NCBI GenBank assembly: GCA_964638875.1
Contig: CAZXBL010000014.1
Location: 1 to 21,581, forward strand
DNA length: 21,581 nt
Source: JALRHH01 sp964638875
GTDB taxonomy: Bacteria > Patescibacteriota > Saccharimonadia > Saccharimonadales > JALRHH01
Direction of reading: 5' to 3'
Below are positions 9,001-13,543 of this stretch, piece after piece. The stretch's first letter is position 1; the number at the start of each line of letters is the position of its first letter. The notes beneath the pieces are model-generated. The model saw only the letters and a program-made list of their open reading frames with translations, ran no database searches and was not told where the DNA came from. Both the position numbers and the translations under genes were made by a program.

Positions 9001-11147
9001 AGGTGCTGGCCTGTATTAAAGGCAAGTTGAGTGTCGCCAATTGAGTCAGCCACCAGGCCAAGGGTTACCGCTGCGTTGTTACTGCCACTGCCACTAACAC
9101 TTATAACTCCGCTACCGGAGTCTGCGACCGTTGCTACGTAGTTACCTGTAGTTTTTGTACTCAAGTTAATTGTACTGTTTGCGATATCAGTATTGGTAAT
9201 AGTAAGGTCTGTAATCTCGGCTGAGTCTATCGCTACACCTAGAGTACTTGCAACCGTGATACTACCAGCACCGTTGGTGATCGTAATGCCCGAACCTTGA
9301 GCTATTGTAGCCAATGTAAATCCCGTACCATTGCCCACGAGTAATTGGCCGTTGGTGGCAGTAGCGCTGTTCATGCCGGTACCACCGCTTGCAACGGGTA
9401 GTATGCCAGTGACCTCAGACGTGAGATCAATTGATGTACCGAGAGTAGTCTGTAAGGACCCGCTGCTGAGACTTAGCCCAGTCCCTGTAAGATCTGTAAA
9501 TGCCTCACCATTAAAGGTGAACGTATCACCTGCTTCTATTGTAAGACCCCCGTTGGCAGTAACAAGACCACTAAATAGACCCGTACCGACTACCGAGAAG
9601 TTACCACCGCTCAGGCTCAAGTTACGGGTGTTGTCTAATTCGAGTGTTGAGCCATTTTGTAGCAACCAACTATCAGCTACAGTATTTGTGCCTGTGAATA
9701 ATGCAACCCTGTTTGTGCTCCCTGCCCCTGTTATTGCCGCACCAGCACTACCGTTGTCAGCAGCACAACTAACATTTCCAGACGCATCTGTTGTAAGCTT
9801 TCCGCCATTGCCCAAAGCAGCACAGTTGAAACCAGTAAGTCTAATCTGGTCAGCACTGGTCAGCACGATATCATTTCCAGCGCCGCTTGAAGTAATCGTC
9901 GTTGATGACCCTTGGAGTAAAGTAGTCTGGTTAGTTGCACCAGCAGTAAGTGCACCACCAGGGCTAATGCTAAGTGCACCGCTACTTTGCAGCAGCGGTG
10001 TAGTAACGCTGCTAGTAAAGTTAGGGTTATTGACCGTACCCACTGTCACCGTATCAGTTACGCCAGCAGTAGTAGTCACATTATTGCCTGCCGCAATAGT
10101 TAAAGTATCACCCCCGTTGATGGTTTGTGAGGTACCAGAGGTGCCTGCCAAGGTAAACGAGGAGCTGCCGCCAGGACATACCTGGAAGCTTGGAGCGCCA
10201 GCGGTGCTCATCAAACAGAGCCCCGCACCACCAGCCCCCACACTGAGCACTGGGTTTGCACCATTGCCGACAAGTACTCCGTTAGCTAGAATAGAGGAAA
10301 CAGTTAAGCTGCCGAACTGAACATTGGCGTTTGTATCAAGATCTTGGGGTGTGGTCAATGTCACTACCCCGTTATTAGTACTGATATTTATTCGATTTGG
10401 TGAACCTTGTATAGAGACAGCACCCCGTTGGTTATTCAATGTGTCAACGCCAGCAGCTGGAGCCCTGGCTTCAAGGTCCGACAATATTGTGTTTATATCG
10501 TCTACGTTGCCCTGGAGGGTAGATATCTCTTCCTGCATGGCCGTGAGGTCGTCGAGGGCAGCGTAGCCACAGCTATTGTTATCAAGACAGATAGTACCAG
10601 AGCCACTTGGGAGCGTAAGTACTTGGTCTTCAGTTGGGTCTAGAACACGAATGACCGTGGCAAAACCACCGCTGGAAATACGCAGATCACCCCGGGTTAC
10701 CACATCACCGTTAACGAGCAGCGACTGCTTGGCCCCTTGAAGTTCCTTAGGAATCGTGGAATCAAGGGCACCTTCAATCTTTACATCCTGTTGCTCTGTG
10801 ACTTGTGTATTTTTCTGTTGATCATCCGGGGCACGACGTACGAGGAATGCCATAGCGGCAACAGTCAGTGCTAACACGGCGAGCGTGATTAATGTCGAGA
10901 TAACCATTGCCCGACGCCTTGAGAAGAACGCACCAGACATAAATCGTTTTGGCATCGTATTAGCACTTGGCTCTGAAGCTGCTGCCGTATGGACCTCCAG
11001 AGGTTCCTCGAGTGACTCTAGGTGGCTTACTTGGGTAATATCGGTCGTATAGTTTTGAACCAGGGCATTATCATCAATAACCTGAGGGCTACCTTGTTGG
11101 TATCCTAGCTGAGGGTTATTGCTAGCCTTTATGTCCTTAGGATTCAT
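9..11147 (-). CDS. Giant modular membrane-anchored surface protein with beta-helix repeats
   Basis: A complete 3712-residue frame with ATG start and TAG stop. Residues 1-80 are polar with basic residues just before the membrane (SRRR); 81-103 form one transmembrane helix, so the N-terminus is probably cytoplasmic and the rest outside. Residues about 198-228 look like a short coiled coil. From 230 to about 1180 the chain is Gly/Ser/Thr/Asn-rich beta sequence with tail-fibre-like GGTG...G.LL.GNG motifs and a twice-used FTFNG.AFTDLTG element. Four homologous modules follow (about 1183-1650, 1760-2186, 2300-2837, 2950-3396). Each opens with SRP.SPTEGM.Y.D.D.D and a DGDQV.IN.AL...GTY...ILIP segment like the start of pectate-lyase-superfamily beta helices, then N-rich coils. 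About 3560-3712 is a non-repeated C-terminal domain. No catalytic site is evident. An adhesin or contact fibre toward a host or partner cell is my inference; the precise function is unknown. Confidence 0.9.
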   Translation of the reverse strand: MNPKDIKASNNPQLGYQQGSPQVIDDNALVQNYTTDITQVSHLESLEEPLEVHTAAASEPSANTMPKRFMSGAFFSRRRAMVISTLITLAVLALTVAAMAFLVRRAPDDQQKNTQVTEQQDVKIEGALDSTIPKELQGAKQSLLVNGDVVTRGDLRISSGGFATVIRVLDPTEDQVLTLPSGSGTICLDNNSCGYAALDDLTAMQEEISTLQGNVDDINTILSDLEARAPAAGVDTLNNQRGAVSIQGSPNRINISTNNGVVTLTTPQDLDTNANVQFGSLTVSSILANGVLVGNGANPVLSVGAGGAGLCLMSTAGAPSFQVCPGGSSSFTLAGTSGTSQTINGGDTLTIAAGNNVTTTAGVTDTVTVGTVNNPNFTSSVTTPLLQSSGALSISPGGALTAGATNQTTLLQGSSTTITSSGAGNDIVLTSADQIRLTGFNCAALGNGGKLTTDASGNVSCAADNGSAGAAITGAGSTNRVALFTGTNTVADSWLLQNGSTLELDNTRNLSLSGGNFSVVGTGLFSGLVTANGGLTIEAGDTFTFNGEAFTDLTGTGLSLSSGSLQTTLGTSIDLTSEVTGILPVASGGTGMNSATATNGQLLVGNGTGFTLATIAQGSGITITNGAGSITVASTLGVAIDSAEITDLTITNTDIANSTINLSTKTTGNYVATVADSGSGVISVSGSGSNNAAVTLGLVADSIGDTQLAFNTGQHLTTASSPSFAGATVTGGTFTVGTTSQLAGLVLHDGNGQTTTLRPGDSAGNLTFVLPVADGAANQCIKTNASGALSFGDCVTSIGGGGGVTGSGTQNRVSKFGPGGTSVADSTISDDGTNVTTSVDLIVQGGGLTLGTAIQNAALTLYGNGFTATIDTSAIDASNTYSLPAGAGGDFCIRQLGNCSGSGGGNAPVSSQYLTLALDAGLSAERTLSFNGTNFSVVDNGANNSYTVNTAQNINTAATPSFAGLTLTGNLQLNANTLQGGAAVIDFTSFDVASGGSVTAGTYNSQTISSTASLTGTLAVAGLTTLNGGLTVDPGDTFTFNGDAFTDLTGNGLQVTTNTLTILAQASKGLEVDSNGLSLIDCVNGEVLKYNGSNQWACATDSGSGGVGDDVSVNGVAATGANFLNTAASGTVASVTWALNNVSNPDDISLTIGVASNTEAGVVTTGTQTFAGTKTFNGSVVLAASQSITVTGGNTASRPGSPTEGMVYFDSDTDRLLVYSNGKWQADRTDAVLVAASNSSQSDKDAADYVADGNGGGAADGDQVEINTALTAGAGKKIVLLSGTYTADGTILIPDNTTLTGVGISTIVRLDVGSATENLIENSNQATGYGITITNLTIDGSLGTGGVQNGIYLNGGGSSQALLDTTTPNNLTELTSTTWNFGNEISLESIMIESISGNDFRSTSNIDLNDTYVITFSNNTLGDIAMTNGTYTAALTDNYSWDVVLTTDAYITAMGGNYIDDLAVDDAFIESVTNNSMSNVTFTNNAGFELFDGNITYGHFNLANTGSFSGLISNNQIYDGLVLDTVDDATVTGNRIWGYTITGFAIDVTSSASNNNYFADNTLGSGTVNNLGTGTVFGGQVNSSGNFMIQPTGTIELLKNTNVTGTLNITSDVDTNGSLTVGNANQFVISNTGVVTSGTWNGTAVADTYVADNLTISSSGTVDWQALSNYPAACGAGQAITQLADSVTCTTFAAGSGSGNYIQNQSGSQQSASTFWISGTGRTDTSFTTPLIDTPTTTALNIGTTNATAINLNKNVVVAASQSLTLTGGNTASRPGSPTEGMLYYDTDIDQLLIYNGTKWQADSQEAVLVAASDSSPVAKAAADYIADGTGDQAEITSAITEATATTGSNLGSRKVYLFAGTYSIADTISLPNNAILSGAGNSTLLQFANLGGVSKNMITNTTTGGTGTGVIVRDLRLDGNKTTNSTDTFTGIYLDGIGSSSTNLTGATITHVTIQNFENNGIHLANVANNIITSNTIQSNDDHGIYTNNGNHEIITGNIVTNNTLNGIYLTSTVRSILSNNTLISNANAGLRIDTGSNNIISTNIFRNNAASGTNSSMFLFNTDANNITANNITDTAGSGYAIDISDSGSDTNYLSNNTFSGTGATTINDIGTGTVFANQIKDTANGNLYIQPAGTIELMKNTNITGTLNITSDVDTNGSLTVGNANQFVVSNTGVVTAGTWQGTAVADTFVADNLTISSSGNVDWQALSNYPAACSAGQAVTQVGDSITCSAFLTGSASSYIQNQSASQQSTSTFWISGTGRTDTSFTTPLLDTPTATALNIGTTNATAINLNKNVVVAATQSLTLTGGNTASRPVSPTEGMVYFDSDTDRLIVYSNGKWQADRSDAVLVAANNSSQADKDAADFIADGNTGSAADGDQVQINAALSAASGKKVVLLAGTYVADETILIPNNTTLTGVGKGTLIELADLDASENLIENSDTTTGTGVTVRDLQLNGRKDLNTAGIQRGLSLSGMGGGVGSSARQGALVTGLLVTNFRNENIYLTNSNNNIVSDNTSQASSSEGLQLTTSSNNVIANNKLQGNTAAGFNANSTSASNNISGNHSQGNGGSGFSMASGSYNTFTSNTSLGNTYGFFITSSYNTITGNSAQGNSSGGFNTSGTNNTFTGNTAIGGTYGINIGGNYASVTGNTVQGTTYGIALDEDYGVISGNNISSVTVYAIHLNGANSSVVSGNKIHDSGGNTTNNGIYLATSDSNQITGNVVSDSSASSNNYAINISNSTADTNTLSDNTLGGGSINDSGTGTVYSGQTNSSGNFVVQPAGTVELMKNTNITGTLNITSDVDTNGSLTVGNANQFVISNTGVVTSGTWNGTAVVDTYVADTLTINSSSTVDWQALSNYPAACSAGQAVTQLGDSITCTAFAAGSGSGSYIQNQSASQQSTSTFWVSGTGRTDTSFTTPLLDTPTATALNIGTTNATQINLNKNVVIAASQSLTITGGNTASRPGSPTEGMVYFDSDTDRLLTYSNGKWQADRSDAIIVAASNSTQADKDAADYVADGNTGVAADGDQVQINAALTAASGRKVVLLAGTYVADATILIPNNTALAGVGNGTLIELADLDTSDNLIEATGSTRTGQALRDMRLDGRSDLNTAGSQWGVYYASTGSSSSFRTGGTITNVHATRFRSYNFVLISGANNTLANSTSQNSGGHGIYVGGDNNTLTGNTVTGSTNTGILITSSSNNTFDSNHVYNNSSGGFLLDGSSNNIFTNNNVQGSGFNITNLSDNNIVSNNRIQDSGGSTSNNGVNVSDSDSNTITGNAISDGTGTTNCSTTCYAINIFDGASETNYLADNTLGNGTINDAGTGTIYGGQTNGSSNYVVQPAGTVELMKNTNVTGTLNITSNVDTNGSLTVGSANQFVISNTGVVTSGTWNGTAVTGAYGGTGQTTTAVGDLLLGAVGNTWNKLAIGGSGTCLLSNGTTAAWNACTATDLPGAYAATATTSSAAEITLADAKGLRIIATDTSTDPSIIMKLNCTGCATGTTGNFLVQNNSSAALFSVAGNGSIAIGTAGNGISLSGSGGTTTGAFTLSGTARNTKTIRLLAEYPSVVLTPDGSNNLGTMTSGYDNTASARMNYYNWTTTQVTNQDYDIVVQVPLPSDFDGWSGSNPLSITGYTTNTTNGTILVEARDSADVQRCNFVSVTPGSASTWSANNSACTLSAGTYTPGDYMTLRFRLQAPTSGNTRVGNIVLTYNSKF
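960..2300 (-). repeat. Beta-helix module D of the giant protein
   Basis: Fourth module (residues about 2950-3396). It opens SRPGSPTEGMVYFDSDTDRL and ends with FVISNTGVVTSGTWNGTAV followed by an AYGGTGQTTT tail-fibre-like turn that leads into the C-terminal region. A 91-nt tract at its end is nearly identical to the corresponding tract in module A. Limits are approximate. Confidence 0.8.
2640..4250 (-). repeat. Beta-helix module C of the giant protein
   Basis: Third and longest module (residues about 2300-2837). It opens SRPVSPTEGMVYFDSDTDRL, then a DGDQVQINAALSAASGKK segment and a long run of Asn/Ser-rich solenoid coils of about 20-24 residues. The extra length relative to B and D looks like added coils. 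Limits are approximate. Confidence 0.8.
4590..5870 (-). repeat. Beta-helix module B of the giant protein
   Basis: Second module (residues about 1760-2186), opening SRPGSPTEGMLYYDTDIDQL. The centre has regular right-handed beta-helix-type coils with repeated I.NN.I..N...GI.L spacing. It is joined to module A by a linker of about 110 residues that contains YPAAC.AGQA..Q and ends NLNKNVVVAASQSL; closely related linkers precede modules C and D. Limits are approximate. Confidence 0.8.
6200..7600 (-). repeat. Beta-helix module A of the giant protein
   Basis: First of four homologous modules in protein order (residues about 1183-1650). It starts at the SRPGSPTEGMVYFDSDTDRL motif and ends at the conserved block reading FVISNTGVVTSGTWNGTAV. 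Its central region lacks the regular N..I..N.I coils of the other three, being richer in Asp, Glu and Tyr, so it has diverged or is a different beta-solenoid. Limits are approximate. Confidence 0.75.
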
Positions 11148-11455
11148 GATTTTTGGTTTGGTTTTTGGTTTTTTGCCTTTAAAGCGGGCTTTCTATACAA
11201 AATTATACAAACTAACACTGGTAGTAACAACCGTCAAGCAATAATTTTTGTATACAATCTAGCCGACATTATTTGGTAGATTTTTATGTAAATTACATAA
11301 AATAATGTTGACTTATTTACTACTAATTATTGTGCTCACGCTTATAACTTTAGCTGGTTTAGTTTTTTATATTTGAAGAAGTTTAGCAGATAGTTAAGTT
11401 TTTTATACAACAATATGTCTTTTTGATTAAAATGTTCATATAGTTGTCCACAGCA
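11148..11455. other. AT-rich intergenic region, 308 bp
   Basis: No convincing gene. On the minus strand it holds the promoter and an A/C-rich leader for the giant gene. Near 11266-11308 it holds AT-rich inverted repeats: ACATTATTT against AAATAATGT, and inside them TTTTATGTA against TACATAAAA with a 3-nt spacer. A single DnaA-like nonamer TTGTCCACA (one mismatch to TTATNCACA) lies at 11444-11452. I see no GC-rich terminator for the upstream 277-residue gene. Confidence 0.6.
11202..11230 (-). promoter_or_regulatory. Sigma70-type promoter of the giant surface gene
   Basis: On the minus strand TTGTTA (11230-11225), a 17-nt spacer and a perfect TATAAT (11207-11202). The predicted start near 11195 gives a leader of about 48 nt. 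That leader contains A/C-rich sequence (ACCAAAAACCAAACC) and no Shine-Dalgarno motif close to the ATG; the only purine run, AAAGG, is about 30 nt upstream. Confidence 0.65.
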
Positions 11456-12289
11456 CTAGTACCACAGGACGCCATAAACAGCACCAAGCCCAAGGGAAAG
11501 AACAACTATTGCTACAATTATGACCCGAGTCATTTCGCGCCTAATAATTTTGCGAGCCATTGGATTGCGGCCAAGTGCGGTAACGGCACTGGTCACTGCC
11601 CCGTAAATAATGCCACCCTCTGCGATCATAACGAGAACAAAAATTACTAACGCCGCCAATACCCTGATATCACTCACTTGCTTACCCGTGACCGACTCGC
11701 CTATCTTGGATAAAGGTGAAGGGCTCGAAGCTGATGTGCTATCTCCTTGTTTATTAAGATTTATTTTTATTTTAGCTATGTCTGTTGTTTTGCTTTCGTC
11801 ATTCTCAAGATAGGTGTAGTGAGTAGGGTTATCTGAATTCGCTGGATCACTGTCCTCTGCGGCAATACCAACTACGGTGGCAGCAGTACCATTAGCAGCT
11901 TTCATTAGAATAACCTTAAAGGGAGAGAGTACTAATAAGTCCCCTTTGGTCACCTTACCTCCAATACTACTAATATAGGCGTCTACATTCCCTTCGCTCT
12001 CAACTAAAACCTTAGAATCACCAGAGGCAAGGGTTACAGACGACCCTTCGAAGGTCGTTACAACACCTACAATCCGTTTAGTATTGTTTTGATCCGCTCT
12101 CTGCACCCCTGAATCACCCGACTCACTGAGTGCGGCAACCATTCCGGCACTCAGACCTTCGTCATTAGTGGTGTAGCCCCTTGCAATCGCAGCAACCTGA
12201 GAAATCCCCGCGCCCAATACAACTGCACAAGATAATAGTACGGTGAGCAGTGCAGTAGCACGATGAGTTTTAATTGGCACATTAAGCAT
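11456..12289 (-). CDS. Membrane protein with extracytoplasmic domain and c-ring-like helical hairpin
   Basis: 277 residues, family not recognised. Residues 12-34 are a hydrophobic N-terminal helix (signal peptide or anchor). About 35-205 is soluble: 71-143 looks beta-rich (repeated V.V.....V.L.SG.. and KGDLLVLSPF), then a charged and Ser/Pro linker. Residues 208-231 and 256-275 are transmembrane helices joined by a short basic loop containing GRNP at 240-243. The first helix has a G-rich pattern (AEGGIIYGAVTSAVTALG). Helix, RNP-type loop, helix resembles ATP synthase subunit c in outline, but the second helix has no Glu or Asp, while the first has E224. The similarity is my reading of the pattern only. 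The start is supported by AAAGG 9 nt upstream. It lies upstream of the giant gene on the same strand, 308 bp away. Confidence 0.8.
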   Translation of the reverse strand: MLNVPIKTHRATALLTVLLSCAVVLGAGISQVAAIARGYTTNDEGLSAGMVAALSESGDSGVQRADQNNTKRIVGVVTTFEGSSVTLASGDSKVLVESEGNVDAYISSIGGKVTKGDLLVLSPFKVILMKAANGTAATVVGIAAEDSDPANSDNPTHYTYLENDESKTTDIAKIKINLNKQGDSTSASSPSPLSKIGESVTGKQVSDIRVLAALVIFVLVMIAEGGIIYGAVTSAVTALGRNPMARKIIRREMTRVIIVAIVVLSLGLGAVYGVLWY

Positions 12290-12310
12290 TAACGTTTACC
12301 TTTACATAAT

Positions 12311-12339
12311 AGTATACAGCCAAGAATAGTCCTCTCCAA
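12311..12339 (-). promoter_or_regulatory. Sigma70-type promoter of the 277-residue membrane protein
   Basis: On the minus strand TTGGAG (12339-12334), a 17-nt spacer and TATACT (12316-12311). Start of transcription would fall near 12304, only about 15 nt before the ATG at 12289, with the AAAGG ribosome-binding site at 12303-12299. Confidence 0.5.
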
Positions 12340-12361
12340 AACAGATTACAAAGCGAAAAGT

Positions 12362-12451
12362 ACATATGGTGACAGGAGATGTCTGTTTTCACGCCAAAGC
12401 ATACCCTTAGATACGCTGAGAAGTGAAACCTTCAGCTGCTGTACCATATGT
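12362..12451. repeat. Long imperfect inverted repeat, possible structured RNA or cruciform
   Basis: ACATATGGT-G-ACAG (12362-12375) is the inverse complement of CTGTACCATATGT (12439-12451) apart from one bulged G, giving a 13-bp stem. Nested inside are TTTCAC (12387-12392) against GTGAAA (12423-12428) and a third short helix, GCATA against TACGC, whose one mismatch becomes G.U when read on the minus strand. It lies just upstream of the predicted promoter of the 277-residue gene. It matches no RNA family I know. Confidence 0.5.
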
Positions 12452-12646
12452 GTTTTGCAGCTGAGATAAGTTCTGAAGTGGGCTCTTTGATTGTCGCGAG
12501 TTGTAAGCCCTCTGCTAATTAAAATGAAAAATATAAGCACATTAGTAAAGCAAAAAATCAGAAATTGGATAACATGTAGCCCTCAATTTCGTGAACAATT
12601 TAAGCTCTAAATTTGCAGGTCTAATAATATAGAAAACTCGGAAATT

Positions 12647-12680
12647 AAAAAAGCAGGGATTGCGAGTTTCCCTGCTTTTT
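12647..12680. terminator. Bidirectional intrinsic terminator
   Basis: GCAGGGA (12653-12659), 9-nt loop, TCCCTGC (12669-12675), flanked by six A on the left and five T on the right, so it can act on either strand. No adjacent coding gene needs it, which suggests an unannotated transcript ends here. Confidence 0.75.
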
Positions 12681-12760
12681 ATAGTTGTACGTTTTTGTTT
12701 TTGTTTGGTTTAGAGTTTTTTGGTCTTGGTGTAAGCCTAAACCTATCACTCAAAACCTGA
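12650..12760 (-). ncRNA. Possible short noncoding RNA ending at an intrinsic terminator
   Basis: On the minus strand a promoter-like TTGCAT (12794-12789), 17-nt spacer and CATAAT (12771-12766) would start a transcript near 12760, which meets the intrinsic terminator at about 12650. The roughly 110-nt RNA has no open frame of note, contains a perfect 7-bp pairing GGTTTAG/CTAAACC and an A/C-rich single-stranded stretch similar to the leader of the giant gene. Tentative: promoter, fold and terminator are all predicted by eye. Confidence 0.25.
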
Positions 12761-12820
12761 TTAAGATTATGCTTTATCGTTCAACTATATGCAAGCACTT
12801 TTGAACAAAAAAGTGGTTCA

Positions 12821-12948
12821 CTATCCACAGATCTGAATACTTTATCCACATTTATGATTTTACCCCTGTAAAATATACAGGTGTTATTTGAAACATTGTT
12901 GATCTTTCCACAGCTTGCCATAAGACTTACCTACTTTTATGTGTATAA
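12821..12948. promoter_or_regulatory. Cluster of DnaA-box-like sites
   Basis: Four nonamers near consensus TTATNCACA: CTATCCACA (12821-12829), perfect TTATCCACA (12842-12850), weaker CTTTCCACA (12904-12912) and a perfect inverted site, TTATACACA on the minus strand (12948-12940). The first two are spaced 21 bp apart in the same orientation. A small hairpin CCTGTA/TACAGG (12865-12881) and AT-rich sequence lie between. It could be an origin element or DnaA titration/regulatory sites; neither dnaA nor dnaN is in the window. Confidence 0.45.
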
Positions 12949-13114
12949 AAATACCTACAAATGGTCCTTCAAATTTGCAATAATTTGGGCGCTTGGTAGT
13001 TGATTCCTAAACCAAAGGTGTGATTTAGGCCTAACAAAAATCGTAAAAATAGGTGACAGCTGGTTACACAAAGTTGGCATAAAACCTGTGCTCCTTCCTG
13101 GCATTTTCGTATAC

Positions 13115-13141
13115 AAAAAGCCGGGAAATCCCCGGCTTTTT
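13115..13141. terminator. Bidirectional intrinsic terminator after rplU
   Basis: GCCGGG (13120-13125), 5-nt loop, CCCGGC (13131-13136), flanked by AAAAA and TTTTT. On the minus strand it lies 25 bp beyond the rplU stop and would end the ileS-rplU transcript. Confidence 0.85.
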
Positions 13142-13165
13142 GTGATTGCTAAACCAGCTTCTGGC

Positions 13166-13474
13166 TTACGCGATCTTTGTAATCTTTAGCTGTGTTTGGT
13201 GCTGGCGGTGACCACGAACTGTGTGAACACGCTTCTTGGCTTTGTAGCGAATTGAAGTGACTTTGTCTGCCTGGACGTCGGCAGCAACAATCTCTGCTGT
13301 AACTTTGGCGCCCTTTACTTCAGGCGTACCCACTATTACTTTGTCACCGTCAATTACAAGAAGAGCGGCAAATTCTGCAGTTTTGCCTTCTTGCTTCAAT
13401 AGTTCTACGCTTAGGGATTCCCCTTCTGCAACGAGGTACTGCTTCCCACCTGTTGCAATGACTGCTTTTTTCAT
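13166..13474 (-). CDS. rplU: 50S ribosomal protein L21 (bL21)
   Basis: 102 residues, the usual length for bL21, a large-subunit protein bound to 23S rRNA. The N-terminus (MKKAVIATGGKQYLVAEG) and the C-terminal basic segment with GHRQHQTQLKI match the family signature (GHRQ..T.V.I). The ATG is preceded by a weak AGAGAAG ribosome-binding site. It sits 69 bp after the ileS stop on the same strand with no terminator or clear promoter between, so cotranscription with ileS is likely; an intrinsic terminator follows. The usual partner rpmA (L27) is not next to it. Confidence 0.95.
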   Translation of the reverse strand: MKKAVIATGGKQYLVAEGESLSVELLKQEGKTAEFAALLVIDGDKVIVGTPEVKGAKVTAEIVAADVQADKVTSIRYKAKKRVHTVRGHRQHQTQLKITKIA

Positions 13475-13543
13475 GAACTTCTCTTATAGATTAAATTTGA
13501 TACCAATAGATATTAACAGATTGAGGCTGCTCTGTAAAGAGTT

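Larger units (their letters stand above)
12290..13165. other. Intergenic region of about 875 bp rich in structure and DnaA-like sites
   Basis: No protein-coding frame here is convincing. Going rightward it holds the promoter of the 277-residue gene, a long imperfect inverted repeat (12362-12451), a bidirectional terminator (12647-12680), a possible short minus-strand RNA with its own promoter (12647-12794), four DnaA-box-like nonamers (12821-12948) around a small hairpin, and the rplU terminator (13115-13141). The stretch 12950-13110 is AT-rich and shows nothing I can name. Confidence 0.6.

Noticed and set aside
9331..10320. Plus-strand open frame of 329 codons
   Set aside because: It is the mirror of the Gly/Ser/Thr/Asn-rich region of the giant gene; the Pro/Val/Leu-rich product is what antisense of such codons yields, with no domain or ribosome-binding site.
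11456..11700. Calling the 277-residue protein an ATP synthase subunit c
   Set aside because: The second helix lacks the essential carboxylate, the protein is far too long, and no other ATP synthase genes are nearby.
12346..12540. Minus-strand 64-codon frame upstream of the membrane-protein gene
   Set aside because: GTG start without a ribosome-binding site, no family features, and it runs through the nested inverted repeat; better explained as noncoding.
12290..13165. tmRNA, RNase P RNA, SRP RNA or a tRNA in the large noncoding region
   Set aside because: I looked for their conserved cores by eye (tRNA-like ends, the RNase P GAGGAAAGTCC core, the SRP loop motif) and found none on either strand.
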